From: JAJFJD01 sp965228695
GTDB lineage: Bacteria; Pseudomonadota; Alphaproteobacteria; UBA8366
Length of the DNA stretch: 64,000 bases
NCBI GenBank assembly: GCA_965228695.1
Contig: CBDDIB010000002.1
Coordinates: 558,001-622,000 of the forward strand
Direction: 5' to 3'
Part shown: in pieces, positions 36,570 to 46,181 of the stretch
How the letters are laid out: every line of letters begins with the position of its first letter
Numbering within the stretch: the first letter of the stretch is position 1
Made by a program: the position numbers and the translations under genes
Notes under the pieces: model-generated
What the model was told of the DNA's origin: nothing
Database searches by the model: none
The model's input: the letters and a program-made list of their open reading frames with translations, nothing else

Positions 36570-36597
36570 GTTATACGGGATAATTCCTATCGTTCAA
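36570..36597 (-). promoter_or_regulatory. Sigma-70-type promoter for ahcY
   Basis: Read leftward, TTGAAC (36597-36592) and TATAAC (36575-36570) are spaced by 16 bases, a good housekeeping match. The predicted transcription start lies near 36563, upstream of the ahcY leader. The remaining bases to the ptsH stop at 36746 show no other element I can support. Confidence 0.55.
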
Positions 36598-36745
36598 TGG
36601 TTACAACGGGGTAAAGGGCGGCGTTTCTGGCGATTGCCGAACCGCGCAGGGCCGATTTGGGTATCGATCGGTCCGTGATTGCCTCGCCCACCACAATATG
36701 GCGCGTCCCAGCGGCAAAACCAGGGCCGCCGCGGCGCCGAAAAAG

Positions 36746-37015
36746 TCAGTCGGTTTCGTTGAAACCGCTGCTCACCAATCCCGACAGCGCATCGAGCGCC
36801 CGGTCCGCGTCCGGTCCGTCGGCCCGGACTGAAATTACGCAGCCGGTCGAGGCGGCCAGCATCATCAATCCCATAATCGACGTGCCGGGAACGCTTTGCC
36901 CGTCCTTCGACACGGTGACCGACGCTTCGAATTTTCCGACAAGTTCAACGAATTTCGCGGCGGCGCGCGCATGCAGACCCCGCTGGTTCACGATCTCAAG
37001 GTCGCGCTGTGCCAT
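36746..37015 (-). CDS. ptsH: Phosphocarrier protein HPr
   Basis: This 89-residue HPr has the phosphorylatable His15 in NQRGLHARAAAKFV and the regulatory Ser46 in VPGTSIMGLMML, the target of HprK. Together with the neighbouring EIIA and HprK this looks like a regulatory phosphotransferase system without a sugar permease. The ATG at 37015 follows the EIIA stop by 10 bases; the longer frame to 37186 was discarded. Confidence 0.94.
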   Translation of the reverse strand: MAQRDLEIVNQRGLHARAAAKFVELVGKFEASVTVSKDGQSVPGTSIMGLMMLAASTGCVISVRADGPDADRALDALSGLVSSGFNETD

Positions 37016-37025
37016 GTATCGCCGC

Positions 37026-37436
37026 CTAGCCGCCGGTCTGTTCGGCCAGAAGGTTAGAGGCGACGTTGATGTATTTGCGGCCGGCTTCCTGCGCGCTCGC
37101 CACCGCATCCTCCAGGGAATGCGTTTTGCGGATCGACGCCAACCGGATGAGCATGGGCAGATTGACGCCGGCGACGACCTCGACATCGGACTGCCCCATC
37201 ACCGACAAGGCGAGATTCGACGGCGTGCCGCCGAACATGTCGGTCAACACCGCGACCCCGGAACCGGCCTCCATTTCCGAAACGCTGGTGAGGATTTCCT
37301 GCCGGCGCGCCTCCATATCATCGTCGGGCCCGATACACACGCAACACATCTTTTCCTGCGGGCCGACGATATGCTCCAACGCGCCGACGAACTCCTCGGC
37401 CAGACGGCCGTGGCTCACCACAACGATCCCGATCAT
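37026..37436 (-). CDS. PTS EIIA component, mannose/fructose-type
   Basis: This 136-residue EIIA of the mannose family (PF03610) has the phosphorylation site His9 in IVVVSHGRLAEE and the conserved AVLTDMFGGTPSNLAL. No IIB, IIC or IID partner is nearby, so in this setting, with HPr and HprK, it most likely has a regulatory rather than a transport role, as in other alphaproteobacteria. It lies 55 bases downstream of rapZ. Confidence 0.9.
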   Translation of the reverse strand: MIGIVVVSHGRLAEEFVGALEHIVGPQEKMCCVCIGPDDDMEARRQEILTSVSEMEAGSGVAVLTDMFGGTPSNLALSVMGQSDVEVVAGVNLPMLIRLASIRKTHSLEDAVASAQEAGRKYINVASNLLAEQTGG

Positions 37437-37491
37437 TTTCCCGTTTCCACCAGCCGGTTCACCGTTTTGCCCTTTTCCGTCCCCGTGTCCT

Positions 37492-38403
37492 TCACCGCAG
37501 CGGCATTTCGCTGATCGGCGTTTCCCGATGATGCAAGCGCACCTGCCAATCGCGCGACCGCAGCCAGTCGGTCAAGCGCCGCGCCACGAACACCGACCGA
37601 TGGCGACCGCCGGTGCAGCCGACCGAAATGGTCAGGTAACTCTTCCCTTCCTGCGCGTAGCGCGGCAATAAAATTTCCAGCATTCCGGTCAGGCTGTCAA
37701 AGAAACCGTAGAAATCCGGATCGCCCTTGATCATCTCCTGGACCGGCTCGTCCTCCCCGGTCAGCGGGCGCAACGCTTTGTCATAGTGCGGGTTTTTCAA
37801 GAACCGCACATCGAAGACGAGGTCCGATTCGCGCGGCACCCCGTGCCGGAACGCAAAGGAGGTGACGAATAGGCTCAAGCCTTTGTCGCTGTGCAGGCCG
37901 AAGGACTCGCCGAGCATTTCCTTGAGGTCCCACGGCGACTTGTCCGTCGTGTCGATCACCACGTCGGCCCGCCCGCGCAGTCGCGCCAGCACGCGGCGTT
38001 CGAGTTCGATCATGTCGGGGACTGGCTTTTCGGAATCGAGCGGGTGCCGCCGCCGGGTCTCCGCATACCGGCGCTGCAGGACCTCGTCGTCGCAATCGAG
38101 GAATACCGTGCCGACCCGGTACGCCGGATCGGCGATCAGACGGTCGAGTTCGTCCAACATCGTATCCACGCCGAAATCGCGCGTCCGGATATCGACCCCG
38201 ATCGCCAGCGGTTGATGATTCTCGGAATCGACGGCGTCCGGCGCGGGCCGCACGAGGCTGCCGAGCAGCGACAATGGGAGATTGTCGACCGCTTCGTATC
38301 CGATGTCCTCGAGGCTTTTCAAAGCCGTCGTCCGTCCGGCGCCGGACATCCCGGTGACCAGCAGCACGCGCCGACGGCCATCTTCCTGATTGTCCTCGGT
38401 CAC
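37492..38403 (-). CDS. rapZ: RNase adapter / P-loop protein RapZ (YvcJ family)
   Basis: This 303-residue protein has an N-terminal P-loop region and the C-terminal domain with VGCTGGRHRSVFVARRL, both hallmarks of RapZ. In enterobacteria RapZ senses glucosamine-6-phosphate and guides RNase E to GlmZ; in alphaproteobacteria its role is less clear. The Walker A reads GMSGAGRTTA, with Arg24 in place of the usual Lys. It overlaps hprK by four bases. Confidence 0.93.
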   Translation of the reverse strand: MTEDNQEDGRRRVLLVTGMSGAGRTTALKSLEDIGYEAVDNLPLSLLGSLVRPAPDAVDSENHQPLAIGVDIRTRDFGVDTMLDELDRLIADPAYRVGTVFLDCDDEVLQRRYAETRRRHPLDSEKPVPDMIELERRVLARLRGRADVVIDTTDKSPWDLKEMLGESFGLHSDKGLSLFVTSFAFRHGVPRESDLVFDVRFLKNPHYDKALRPLTGEDEPVQEMIKGDPDFYGFFDSLTGMLEILLPRYAQEGKSYLTISVGCTGGRHRSVFVARRLTDWLRSRDWQVRLHHRETPISEMPLR

Positions 38404-38828
38404 CGCTCGATCTCCTCTGGGTCCAGCCCGACGGCAAGTCTGATCTTGGCCGGCGTCGACGCTTCGAAGGCCGCGAGACGCAGAACCGGCACCGGGACTC
38501 CCAATAGCATTGTCTCGGCGGCCTTGGGAAGGCGTTCCACCTCACCGGCCGGAACGATGTCGACCACCACCCGCAACGGCACGCCGGAAACCGCCGACAG
38601 GCGGACGATACCCAGGCCGCGTACTTCCATCCGTCCGGCGATCCGCGGCGGGGCGCTGGCCAGGATGTCGTCTCCTTCGCGGGACAGGGCCGTTTGATCG
38701 TCGGCGACCAGCGCGGCGCCGCCATCGATCAACCGCAACGCCAGATCCGACTTGCCGCTGCCGGACGGTCCGCGCAGCAAGACGGCGCCACCGCCGACCG
38801 CGACCGAGGTTCCATGGACGGTTTCCAT
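38400..38828 (-). CDS. hprK: HPr kinase/phosphorylase, short alphaproteobacterial form
   Basis: This 142-residue protein corresponds only to the C-terminal catalytic domain of HPr kinase: P-loop LRGPSGSGKSDLALRLID, VADDQTALS and RGLGIVRL. The long N-terminal domain of Gram-positive enzymes is absent, which is usual for alphaproteobacteria. It phosphorylates or dephosphorylates Ser46 of HPr. It lies between chvG and rapZ. Confidence 0.92.
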   Translation of the reverse strand: METVHGTSVAVGGGAVLLRGPSGSGKSDLALRLIDGGAALVADDQTALSREGDDILASAPPRIAGRMEVRGLGIVRLSAVSGVPLRVVVDIVPAGEVERLPKAAETMLLGVPVPVLRLAAFEASTPAKIRLAVGLDPEEIER

Positions 38829-38879
38829 ACGGCAAGCCTGCGGCGGCAGGCGCCCGGTGTCAACGCGAGGGGCGTGCCG

Positions 38880-40619
38880 TTACTTGACGGGGAGGCGGAT
38901 AATGAACCGCGCGCCGCAGACGGTCTTTGATCCGTCTTTTTCGTAGCGGTTCTGCGCACGGATGGTGCCGCGATGCGCCTCGATGATCTGCTTGGAAATG
39001 GACAAGCCGAGACCGGAATGGGTGCCGAACTTCTCGCCCTTCGGGCGTTCGGTGTAGAAACGGTCGAAGATCGCGTCGATCTTCGCCTCGGGGATACCGG
39101 GCCCGTCGTCCTCGACCTGCACCTCGACGAAACCGTTGACGCGGGCCGCGGTGATCCGGATCACGCCGCCCGGCGGGCTGAAACTCTCCGCATTGGCGAT
39201 CAGGTTGCGCATAACCTGGACCAGCCGGTCCTCGACGCCGGAAACCTGCAGCTTGGCGTTTTCGTCGATTTCCACTTCCAGGGTCGGCCCGCCGGAAAGC
39301 TGCGTGGTTTCGTACATATCCGCCAGCGCCTGCATCATCGAGCCCAGTTCGACGGTCTCGGTGCCGGCGCGGCTGAGTTCCGAGTCCAGGCGCGACGCGT
39401 TGGAGATATCGGTGATCAGGCGGTCCAGCCGCTGCACGTCTTCCAGAATCACCGCCATCAACCGGCGCTGCTGCCCCGGGTCGGGCACGCGCGCCGCCGT
39501 TTCGACGGCGCTGCGCAACGAGGTGAGGGGATTCTTTATTTCGTGGCTGACATCGGCGGCGAACCGTTCGATGGCATCCATCCGCTGATGCAGCGCATCG
39601 GTCATTTCCCGCAACACGCCGGACAATTCGCCGATTTCGTCGCCCCGGTTGGTGAAGTCGGGAATCTGCTGCGTTTCGGGTCCGTAGCCGCGCCGCACCC
39701 GCTCGGCGGCGGCGGCCAGCCGCAGCACCGGCTGCGCGATCGTGCGCGCCAGATACAGCGATAGCAGGATCGTCACCACGATCGCGCCCGCAAAGACGGC
39801 CAGCACCGTCAATCGGATCGCCCGGACCGACGCCTCGATTTCAATTCCGTCGCGGGACAACAGCAACACGCCGATTACCTGACGGTATCTTTGTACCGGA
39901 ATGGCGACGGTCAGCATGTAGCCGCTGGAGCCGCCCGACCGGACCACGCCGATGATCTCGCCGGAAAAGGCGCGCTGAACTTCGGGATAGTCCTCGGCGC
40001 GCTGGTCCGCGCGCTCCTGATAGGGTTCGAGCTTCTCGCCATAGGTCAGCCAGCCCACGGCCACGTCGATGCCGTCGATGAGCCAGTCGAGCATCCAGTT
40101 GGATTCCTTCGGCGGCGGAAGTTCCTGGACCTGCACGACCCAACGGCCGCCCAGGAGCCGGCTGCTGTCGGCGACCATCTCGCCCGCATTCAGGAACAGG
40201 CGCGAGCGTACCCGCGACGCGGCGCTCAGGCGCCGGACGATGTGGCGCGCCGGTTCCAAATCGATGAATTGTCCGCCCGCCGGGGTGATTTCGATCGCGC
40301 TTTCGCCGATCGCGCCGGCGATCATCTCGCCCTGGCTGCGCAGCGACTCGAGGTCGGCGTCGATCAGGCTGTCGCGATAGGGGCCGACATACAGCAGCCC
40401 GCCGACGGGAATTAGCAACGCCACCACGTTGACCGCCAGGATCCGGCGGGTCAGCGGTGAGACCACGCGCCGGCCTTTTGCGGCGGCCTCTTCCTTCTCG
40501 GCTTTCTCGGCCTTGGTGTCGGTCGCCTTTTCGGTGAAACCGCGCATCGCCAAACGGGCCGCAACCGTATACCGGTGCAGCCCCTTGCGAATGGCCTTCA
40601 ACGCCGTCTCACGCTCCAT
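38880..40619 (-). CDS. chvG: Membrane sensor histidine kinase ChvG (ExoS)
   Basis: This 579-residue kinase has a charged cytoplasmic N-terminus of about 55 residues, a membrane helix (ILAVNVVALLIPVGGLLYV), a periplasmic domain to about residue 265, a second helix, a HAMP linker, the H-box ADVSHEIKNPLTSLRS and ATPase boxes NLIANAESF, DDGPGIP and GLGLSISKQI. ChvG-ChvI responds to acid and envelope stress and, in rhizobia, is restrained by ExoR. It follows chvI by five bases. Confidence 0.92.
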   Translation of the reverse strand: MERETALKAIRKGLHRYTVAARLAMRGFTEKATDTKAEKAEKEEAAAKGRRVVSPLTRRILAVNVVALLIPVGGLLYVGPYRDSLIDADLESLRSQGEMIAGAIGESAIEITPAGGQFIDLEPARHIVRRLSAASRVRSRLFLNAGEMVADSSRLLGGRWVVQVQELPPPKESNWMLDWLIDGIDVAVGWLTYGEKLEPYQERADQRAEDYPEVQRAFSGEIIGVVRSGGSSGYMLTVAIPVQRYRQVIGVLLLSRDGIEIEASVRAIRLTVLAVFAGAIVVTILLSLYLARTIAQPVLRLAAAAERVRRGYGPETQQIPDFTNRGDEIGELSGVLREMTDALHQRMDAIERFAADVSHEIKNPLTSLRSAVETAARVPDPGQQRRLMAVILEDVQRLDRLITDISNASRLDSELSRAGTETVELGSMMQALADMYETTQLSGGPTLEVEIDENAKLQVSGVEDRLVQVMRNLIANAESFSPPGGVIRITAARVNGFVEVQVEDDGPGIPEAKIDAIFDRFYTERPKGEKFGTHSGLGLSISKQIIEAHRGTIRAQNRYEKDGSKTVCGARFIIRLPVK

Positions 40620-40624
40620 GGCGG

Positions 40625-41323
40625 CTATAACTCGCTATAGCGGTAACCCACGCCGTACAGTGTTTCGATCTGCGAAAAGCTCGAGTCGATCTGCCGGAAC
40701 TTCTTGCGCAGCCGCTTGATGTGGCTGTCGATCGTCCGGTCGTCCACGTAGATGCTTTCGCCGTAGGCGGCGTCCATCAGCTGGTCGCGGCTCTTCACGT
40801 GACCGGGCCGCGTCGCCAGCGCCTTCAGCAACAGGAATTCGGTGACGGTCAGCTGCACGTCCCGGCCGTCCCAGGTGCAGGAATGCCGGTCGGTGTCCAT
40901 CACCAGCGGCCCGCGCACCAAGACCGAATCGGCCTTCTTGGCGACGGGTTCCTCGCCCAATTCGGAGCGGCGCAATAAAGTGCGGATGCGCTCGATCAGC
41001 AGGCGTTGGGAGAATGGCTTTTTGATGTAGTCATCCGCCCCCATCCGAAGTCCGAGCACCTCGTCCACCTCGTCGTCCTTCGAGGTCAGGAAGATGACCG
41101 GCAGATTGCTGCTGTCGCGCAATTTCTGCAACAGTTCCATGCCGTCCATGCGCGGCATCTTGATGTCGAGGATGGCGAGATCGACGGGTTGCTGGCTCAG
41201 CCCCCGGAACGCTTCTTCACCGTCGTTATAGGTCTTTACCCTGTAGCCTTCCGCCTCCAGAGCCATGGAGACCGACGTCAGGATATTCTTGTCGTCGTCG
41301 ACAAGAGCAATTGTCTGCTGCAT
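40625..41323 (-). CDS. chvI: Response regulator ChvI
   Basis: This 232-residue OmpR/PhoB-type regulator has a receiver domain with the phospho-acceptor Asp53 in LAILDIKMPRMDG and a winged-helix domain whose recognition part is VDDRTIDSHIKRLRKKF. It is the partner of ChvG. It is read leftward from a 311-base divergent region shared with the small membrane protein/hugZ pair. Confidence 0.94.
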   Translation of the reverse strand: MQQTIALVDDDKNILTSVSMALEAEGYRVKTYNDGEEAFRGLSQQPVDLAILDIKMPRMDGMELLQKLRDSSNLPVIFLTSKDDEVDEVLGLRMGADDYIKKPFSQRLLIERIRTLLRRSELGEEPVAKKADSVLVRGPLVMDTDRHSCTWDGRDVQLTVTEFLLLKALATRPGHVKSRDQLMDAAYGESIYVDDRTIDSHIKRLRKKFRQIDSSFSQIETLYGVGYRYSEL

Positions 41324-41634
41324 TGGCGAACTCCCGCCTTGAATTTTCCGCTATTGGCGCAACTGCACAATCATCCCCGCTTATGGCAGCATTGGGGCGC
41401 GGTGACGACATTCTTGCGGCGGCGAGCGGCAATCAAGAGTGACGCGACGATCACGCAACCGTTTGACGCTGCGTCGATATGTCCTCTCGCGACCTGTCGG
41501 ACCACCAGTATATCAAATTGGTTAATCCGTGGTTGAAATAGATTATCCGCCGTCCTGGCCGCCAACATGCCGTTAGGGCGGCAGGAAGCGTGCTTGCACA
41601 GCGTCAGGACTCGTGGGGAAGACCCGTAGGAAAC
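41324..41634. other. Divergent promoter region between chvI and the hugZ pair
   Basis: No gene is supported here. The region must hold the promoter of the chvI-to-ptsH unit and that of the rightward pair. A TTGACG hexamer occurs near 41462, and AT-rich DNA lies at about 41505-41550. No repeat, hairpin or consensus site strong enough to name was found. Confidence 0.4.
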
Positions 41635-41829
41635 ATGAAGCAGTCCGCGTCGGTTCAGATCATCATCATCATGCTGGTCGCGCTCGTCACGATAGCAGCC
41701 TCCGCCTGGATTACCTGGCGGATGATCGACGGCGACCGGACGGCGACGACCGCAACTCAGTCGGCTGACAGCCCTCATCACCGCAAGGGATCGCCGGGAC
41801 CGTCCGATGCGGAAGGGCTGAACCGATGA
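41635..41829 (+). CDS. 64-residue single-pass membrane protein coupled to HugZ
   Basis: The ATG at 41635 follows TAGGAAAC and starts a protein with one N-terminal helix (SVQIIIIMLVALVTIAASAW) and a polar tail rich in Thr, Ser and His (HHRKGSPGPSD). The tail is predicted outside or in the periplasm. The last bases overlap the start of the HugZ-family gene (ATGA), which implies coupled translation. I know no family for it. Confidence 0.65.
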   Translation: MKQSASVQIIIIMLVALVTIAASAWITWRMIDGDRTATTATQSADSPHHRKGSPGPSDAEGLNR

Positions 41830-42587
41830 CCGATGACGCCGACCCCGTACCGGCCGAGGAAACTTGCCGGACGCTGGTTCGCAGCGCCCGCACCGCGGCA
41901 CTGGCCACGGCCGAGCGTGCGAACGACTCCTGGCCTTACGCCTCGCTGGTCGAGACGGCCTGCGACCATGCCGGCCGGCCGATCCTGTTGCTGTCGGATC
42001 TCGCGGACCACACCAAGAATTTCGCCGCCGATTCGCGGGTTTCGCTGCTGTTCGACGGCACCGCCGAATTGGCCGCCCCGCTGACCGGCGCCCGGGCGAC
42101 CCTGCAAGGCCGGATCGAGCGTCTCGGCGACGATGCCACCCGCCTGCGGCGGCGCTATCTGGCGCGGCATCCGGGGGCCGCCGATTATGCCGGTTTCGGG
42201 GATTTCAACTTCTATCGGGTGGCGCCCGAACGATTTCATCTGGTCGCCGGGTTCGGCCGTATCCACTGGATCGACGCCGACGCCGTGCTGTTCGACACGG
42301 CGGAGACGGCGGCACTGGCCGATCACGAGCAGGACATCGTCGACCATATGAACGCGGATCATGCCGATGCGGTCGATCTATACGCCGCGATGCTGACGGC
42401 GTCGGCGGGCACCGGGTGGCAAATGACGGGAATCGACCCGGAAGGCGCCGATTTGGGCCGGAACGGCCGGAGTCTCAGGTTGCCGTTCGACCGCATCGTC
42501 CACGACGCCGAGTCGGCCCGCGCCGTGCTGGTGCGCTTGGTCAAATCCGCTAGAAACGGTAAAATTTCGGCCGATCCGGCAACTTAG
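41826..42587 (+). CDS. HugZ-family haem/flavin-binding split-barrel protein
   Basis: This 253-residue protein has an N-terminal pyridoxamine-phosphate-oxidase-like split barrel (SARTAALATAE, PYASLVETACD, LLLSDLADHTKN, VSLLFDG) and a C-terminal DUF2470-type domain beginning EQDIVDHMNADHADAVDLY. That architecture is the HugZ/HutZ group, linked to haem use or degradation. No haem transport genes are in the window, so the role is inferred from the family alone. Confidence 0.85.
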   Translation: MTDDADPVPAEETCRTLVRSARTAALATAERANDSWPYASLVETACDHAGRPILLLSDLADHTKNFAADSRVSLLFDGTAELAAPLTGARATLQGRIERLGDDATRLRRRYLARHPGAADYAGFGDFNFYRVAPERFHLVAGFGRIHWIDADAVLFDTAETAALADHEQDIVDHMNADHADAVDLYAAMLTASAGTGWQMTGIDPEGADLGRNGRSLRLPFDRIVHDAESARAVLVRLVKSARNGKISADPAT

Positions 42588-42594
42588 AACTTGT

Positions 42595-42700
42595 CTAAAA
42601 GTGGTAGTTGATTCCCACCCGGATGACAGATATCAATTTGACGGAAGCATTGCGTCCGGCACCGTAATGGCCGCGGCGCATATAACCGGAGACATCGACG
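42595..42700 (-). pseudogene. Possible relic of an outer-membrane beta-barrel gene (3' end)
   Basis: Leftward, an open frame ends in NASVKLISVIRVGINYHF followed by TAG. This is the pattern of the last beta strand of alphaproteobacterial outer-membrane barrels (Omp25/Omp31 type, ending VRVGxNYxF with a terminal Phe). The upstream part is not barrel-like and no start or signal peptide exists before pckA begins on the other strand, so only the 3' end may survive. Chance similarity cannot be excluded. Confidence 0.35.
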
Positions 42701-42759
42701 CCAAGAATTAATAATCGCCGGTCGGAAAGTCGGCGGAATCCTACGGGAGGACCATCGTA

Positions 42760-44352
<1,593 letters not shown>

Positions 44353-44379
44353 CGACTCGGTACGAAGCACGCAAGGCGG

Positions 44380-44409
44380 CGGCCGGTCCCTTTCGGGGCC
44401 GGCCGTTTC
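44380..44409 (+). terminator. Terminator after pckA
   Basis: CGGCCGGTCCC and GGGGCCGGCCG form an 11-base-pair stem (one G-T pair) with a four-base TTTC loop, followed by TTTCC. It starts 27 bases after the pckA stop, and 22 bases before the stop of the convergent yqaA-like gene, so it may serve both. Confidence 0.7.
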
Positions 44410-44426
44410 CGTTGCGGCGGGAGCGC

Positions 44427-44864
44427 TTATCCGAAGTAGCTGGCCGACACCGCGCCGACGACGGCATAACGCGCGCCTTTACCGATCGCCACGAGGATCA
44501 GGAATAGCGGGAAGCGGACGCCGAGAACCCCTGCGGCGAAGGTCAGCGGGTCGCCGACGACCGGCAGCCAGGACAGCAACAGCGTCCAGACGCCATAGCG
44601 CCCGACCCATTGGGATGCCCGGTCCAAGGCCGCGGGCCGGATAGGAAACCAGCGCCGGTCGCGCCACCGCAGGCAATAGCGCCCCAGCAGCCAGTTCACG
44701 ACCGCGCCGAGGGTGTTGCCCGCCGTCGCGATCCCGATCAGCAGCGCGAGATCGAAACCCTGCGCGGAAATCAAAGACGCCAGAACGGCTTCGGACGAGA
44801 GCGGCACCAATGTCGCCGCCAGGAAGGCCGTCACGAAGAGTCCGGTGTAGCCTGCGCCGATCAT
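44427..44864 (-). CDS. YqaA-family inner-membrane protein
   Basis: This 145-residue protein has four hydrophobic segments, an early LVPLSSEAVLASL, GNTLGAVVNWLLGRY, and the conserved LLSWLPVVGDPLTFAAGVLG, which identify the YqaA branch of the DedA/SNARE-associated superfamily. DedA relatives handle membrane lipid carriers; YqaA itself has no settled function. It follows the unknown lipoprotein by 19 bases. Confidence 0.85.
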   Translation of the reverse strand: MIGAGYTGLFVTAFLAATLVPLSSEAVLASLISAQGFDLALLIGIATAGNTLGAVVNWLLGRYCLRWRDRRWFPIRPAALDRASQWVGRYGVWTLLLSWLPVVGDPLTFAAGVLGVRFPLFLILVAIGKGARYAVVGAVSASYFG

Positions 44865-44883
44865 GCCATGCGCGATACGGAGA

Positions 44884-45486
44884 TCAGCGCGGCCGGGCCG
44901 TCAGCACCAAGGCCGGTGACGGTTTCTTCAAGCCGTCGATATTCCAGACATAGACCGGCGCGGCGGCACTCAAAACGTTGTCGGCGTTCTGCCGGACGAC
45001 CTGCGCCTCGGTCTGTATGCGCAGGGTCCCGCGCATGACGATCCCGCTCTTTTCCAGCTCTTGCGCGATTTCCGTGTTCGGTTTGTCCCCGGTGATCGAG
45101 ATCGTGCCGTTCGTATGCCGCGCCAACGAGAGAAGCCGCGCGTTCTGGCGCACGAAGTTGAAGGTCTTTTCCTGCAGGATATTCCCGACCTTCTTGTAAC
45201 GGACCCGGAAGGCTGCGTTGTCCACATATTGGACATCCTCGAAATTCCGGTCGCGCCGCAGATCCTGTTCGACCGCGGTGACGTATTTGGTCAAGCCCTC
45301 GCGCGATAAATCCTTCTTGGAGATCTTCTCCAGCAACGGGACATAGATCAGCAGGCCCTGGTATTGGAAATTGTAGTTGCCGGCCGCCGTGATCCGGAGG
45401 TCCGCCTTGAAATCCATCGGCAGGTAACAGCCGGAAACCACGCCGACGAACAACGCGAGGACAAGAATTCGACGTAAGCGTTTCAT
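44884..45486 (-). CDS. Unidentified lipoprotein
   Basis: This 200-residue protein has a short lipoprotein signal: basic start MKRLRRILVL, hydrophobic core, lipobox VVSGC with Cys20 as the lipidated residue. The mature part is beta/alpha in character (RITAAGNYNFQYQG, FRVRYKKVGNIL) and ends near PVYVWNIDGLKKPSPAL. I know no name for it. It lies 21 bases downstream of the nitrile-hydratase-like genes and upstream of yqaA, all leftward. Confidence 0.7.
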   Translation of the reverse strand: MKRLRRILVLALFVGVVSGCYLPMDFKADLRITAAGNYNFQYQGLLIYVPLLEKISKKDLSREGLTKYVTAVEQDLRRDRNFEDVQYVDNAAFRVRYKKVGNILQEKTFNFVRQNARLLSLARHTNGTISITGDKPNTEIAQELEKSGIVMRGTLRIQTEAQVVRQNADNVLSAAAPVYVWNIDGLKKPSPALVLTARPR

Positions 45487-45507
45487 CGACCCATGGACCG
45501 CCCGCGG

Positions 45508-46170
45508 TTACGCGCCGCCGGGACCGTCGGGCAGGCTGACGCCGATCAGGCAATCCCGGGTGACCAGTTTCGCCAGGTCGGCTTGGTCCATGCCGTCCGT
45601 TCCTTCCGGCCGCATCGGCAATACGATGTAGCGCAGGTCCGCCGTGCTGTCGTGTACGCGTACCTCGACGTCGTCGGACAGTTTTGTCCCGAACTCGGCG
45701 AGAATCGCCCGCGGTTCCCGGACGGTACGGCTGCGGTAAGCGCGCGATTTATACCAGTCCGGCGGCGGGCCGAGCAGGCCGCGCGGATAACAGGAACACA
45801 ACGTACAGACGATGACGTTATGCGTCTCCGGCGTATTCTCGACGGCGCGGATCGGTATGTCCCCGGAGTCGATGCCGATCGAGTCGGTCGCCGCGTTGAC
45901 GTTTTCCATCAGCTTCGCCTTGAAATCCGGATCGGTCCAGGCGCGGGCGATCACGTCGGCGCCCAATGCCGGCGTCCGGGTCTCCAGATGCTCGATCTGG
46001 CGGCGCAGGTCATCCGCCGAGAAAACCCCTTTTTCGATCAACAACTCGCCGAGCGCTTCCGCCATCACCTGGTAATGCGTGAAGGGCGAGTCTTCGATGT
46101 CGGGCTGAAAGGTCCGGTCATGATCGTGGTCGTGGTCATGGCCGTGGGTATGCTCGTGATCGTTCGTCAT
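45508..46170 (-). CDS. Nitrile hydratase alpha / thiocyanate hydrolase gamma-type metal subunit
   Basis: This 220-residue subunit contains the metal claw VCTLCSCYPRGLLG (Cys122, Cys125, Ser126, Cys127); Thr after the first Cys is typical of cobalt enzymes. An RSRTVREPRAILAEFG segment follows as in the family. The first 20 residues are a His/Asp run with seven His at positions 5-17, absent from ordinary alpha subunits. These enzymes hydrate nitriles to amides, or in the thiocyanate hydrolase branch split SCN. The ribosome site GGAGGG is strong. The true substrate is unknown. Confidence 0.9.
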   Translation of the reverse strand: MTNDHEHTHGHDHDHDHDRTFQPDIEDSPFTHYQVMAEALGELLIEKGVFSADDLRRQIEHLETRTPALGADVIARAWTDPDFKAKLMENVNAATDSIGIDSGDIPIRAVENTPETHNVIVCTLCSCYPRGLLGPPPDWYKSRAYRSRTVREPRAILAEFGTKLSDDVEVRVHDSTADLRYIVLPMRPEGTDGMDQADLAKLVTRDCLIGVSLPDGPGGA

Positions 46171-46181
46171 GCCATCCCTCC

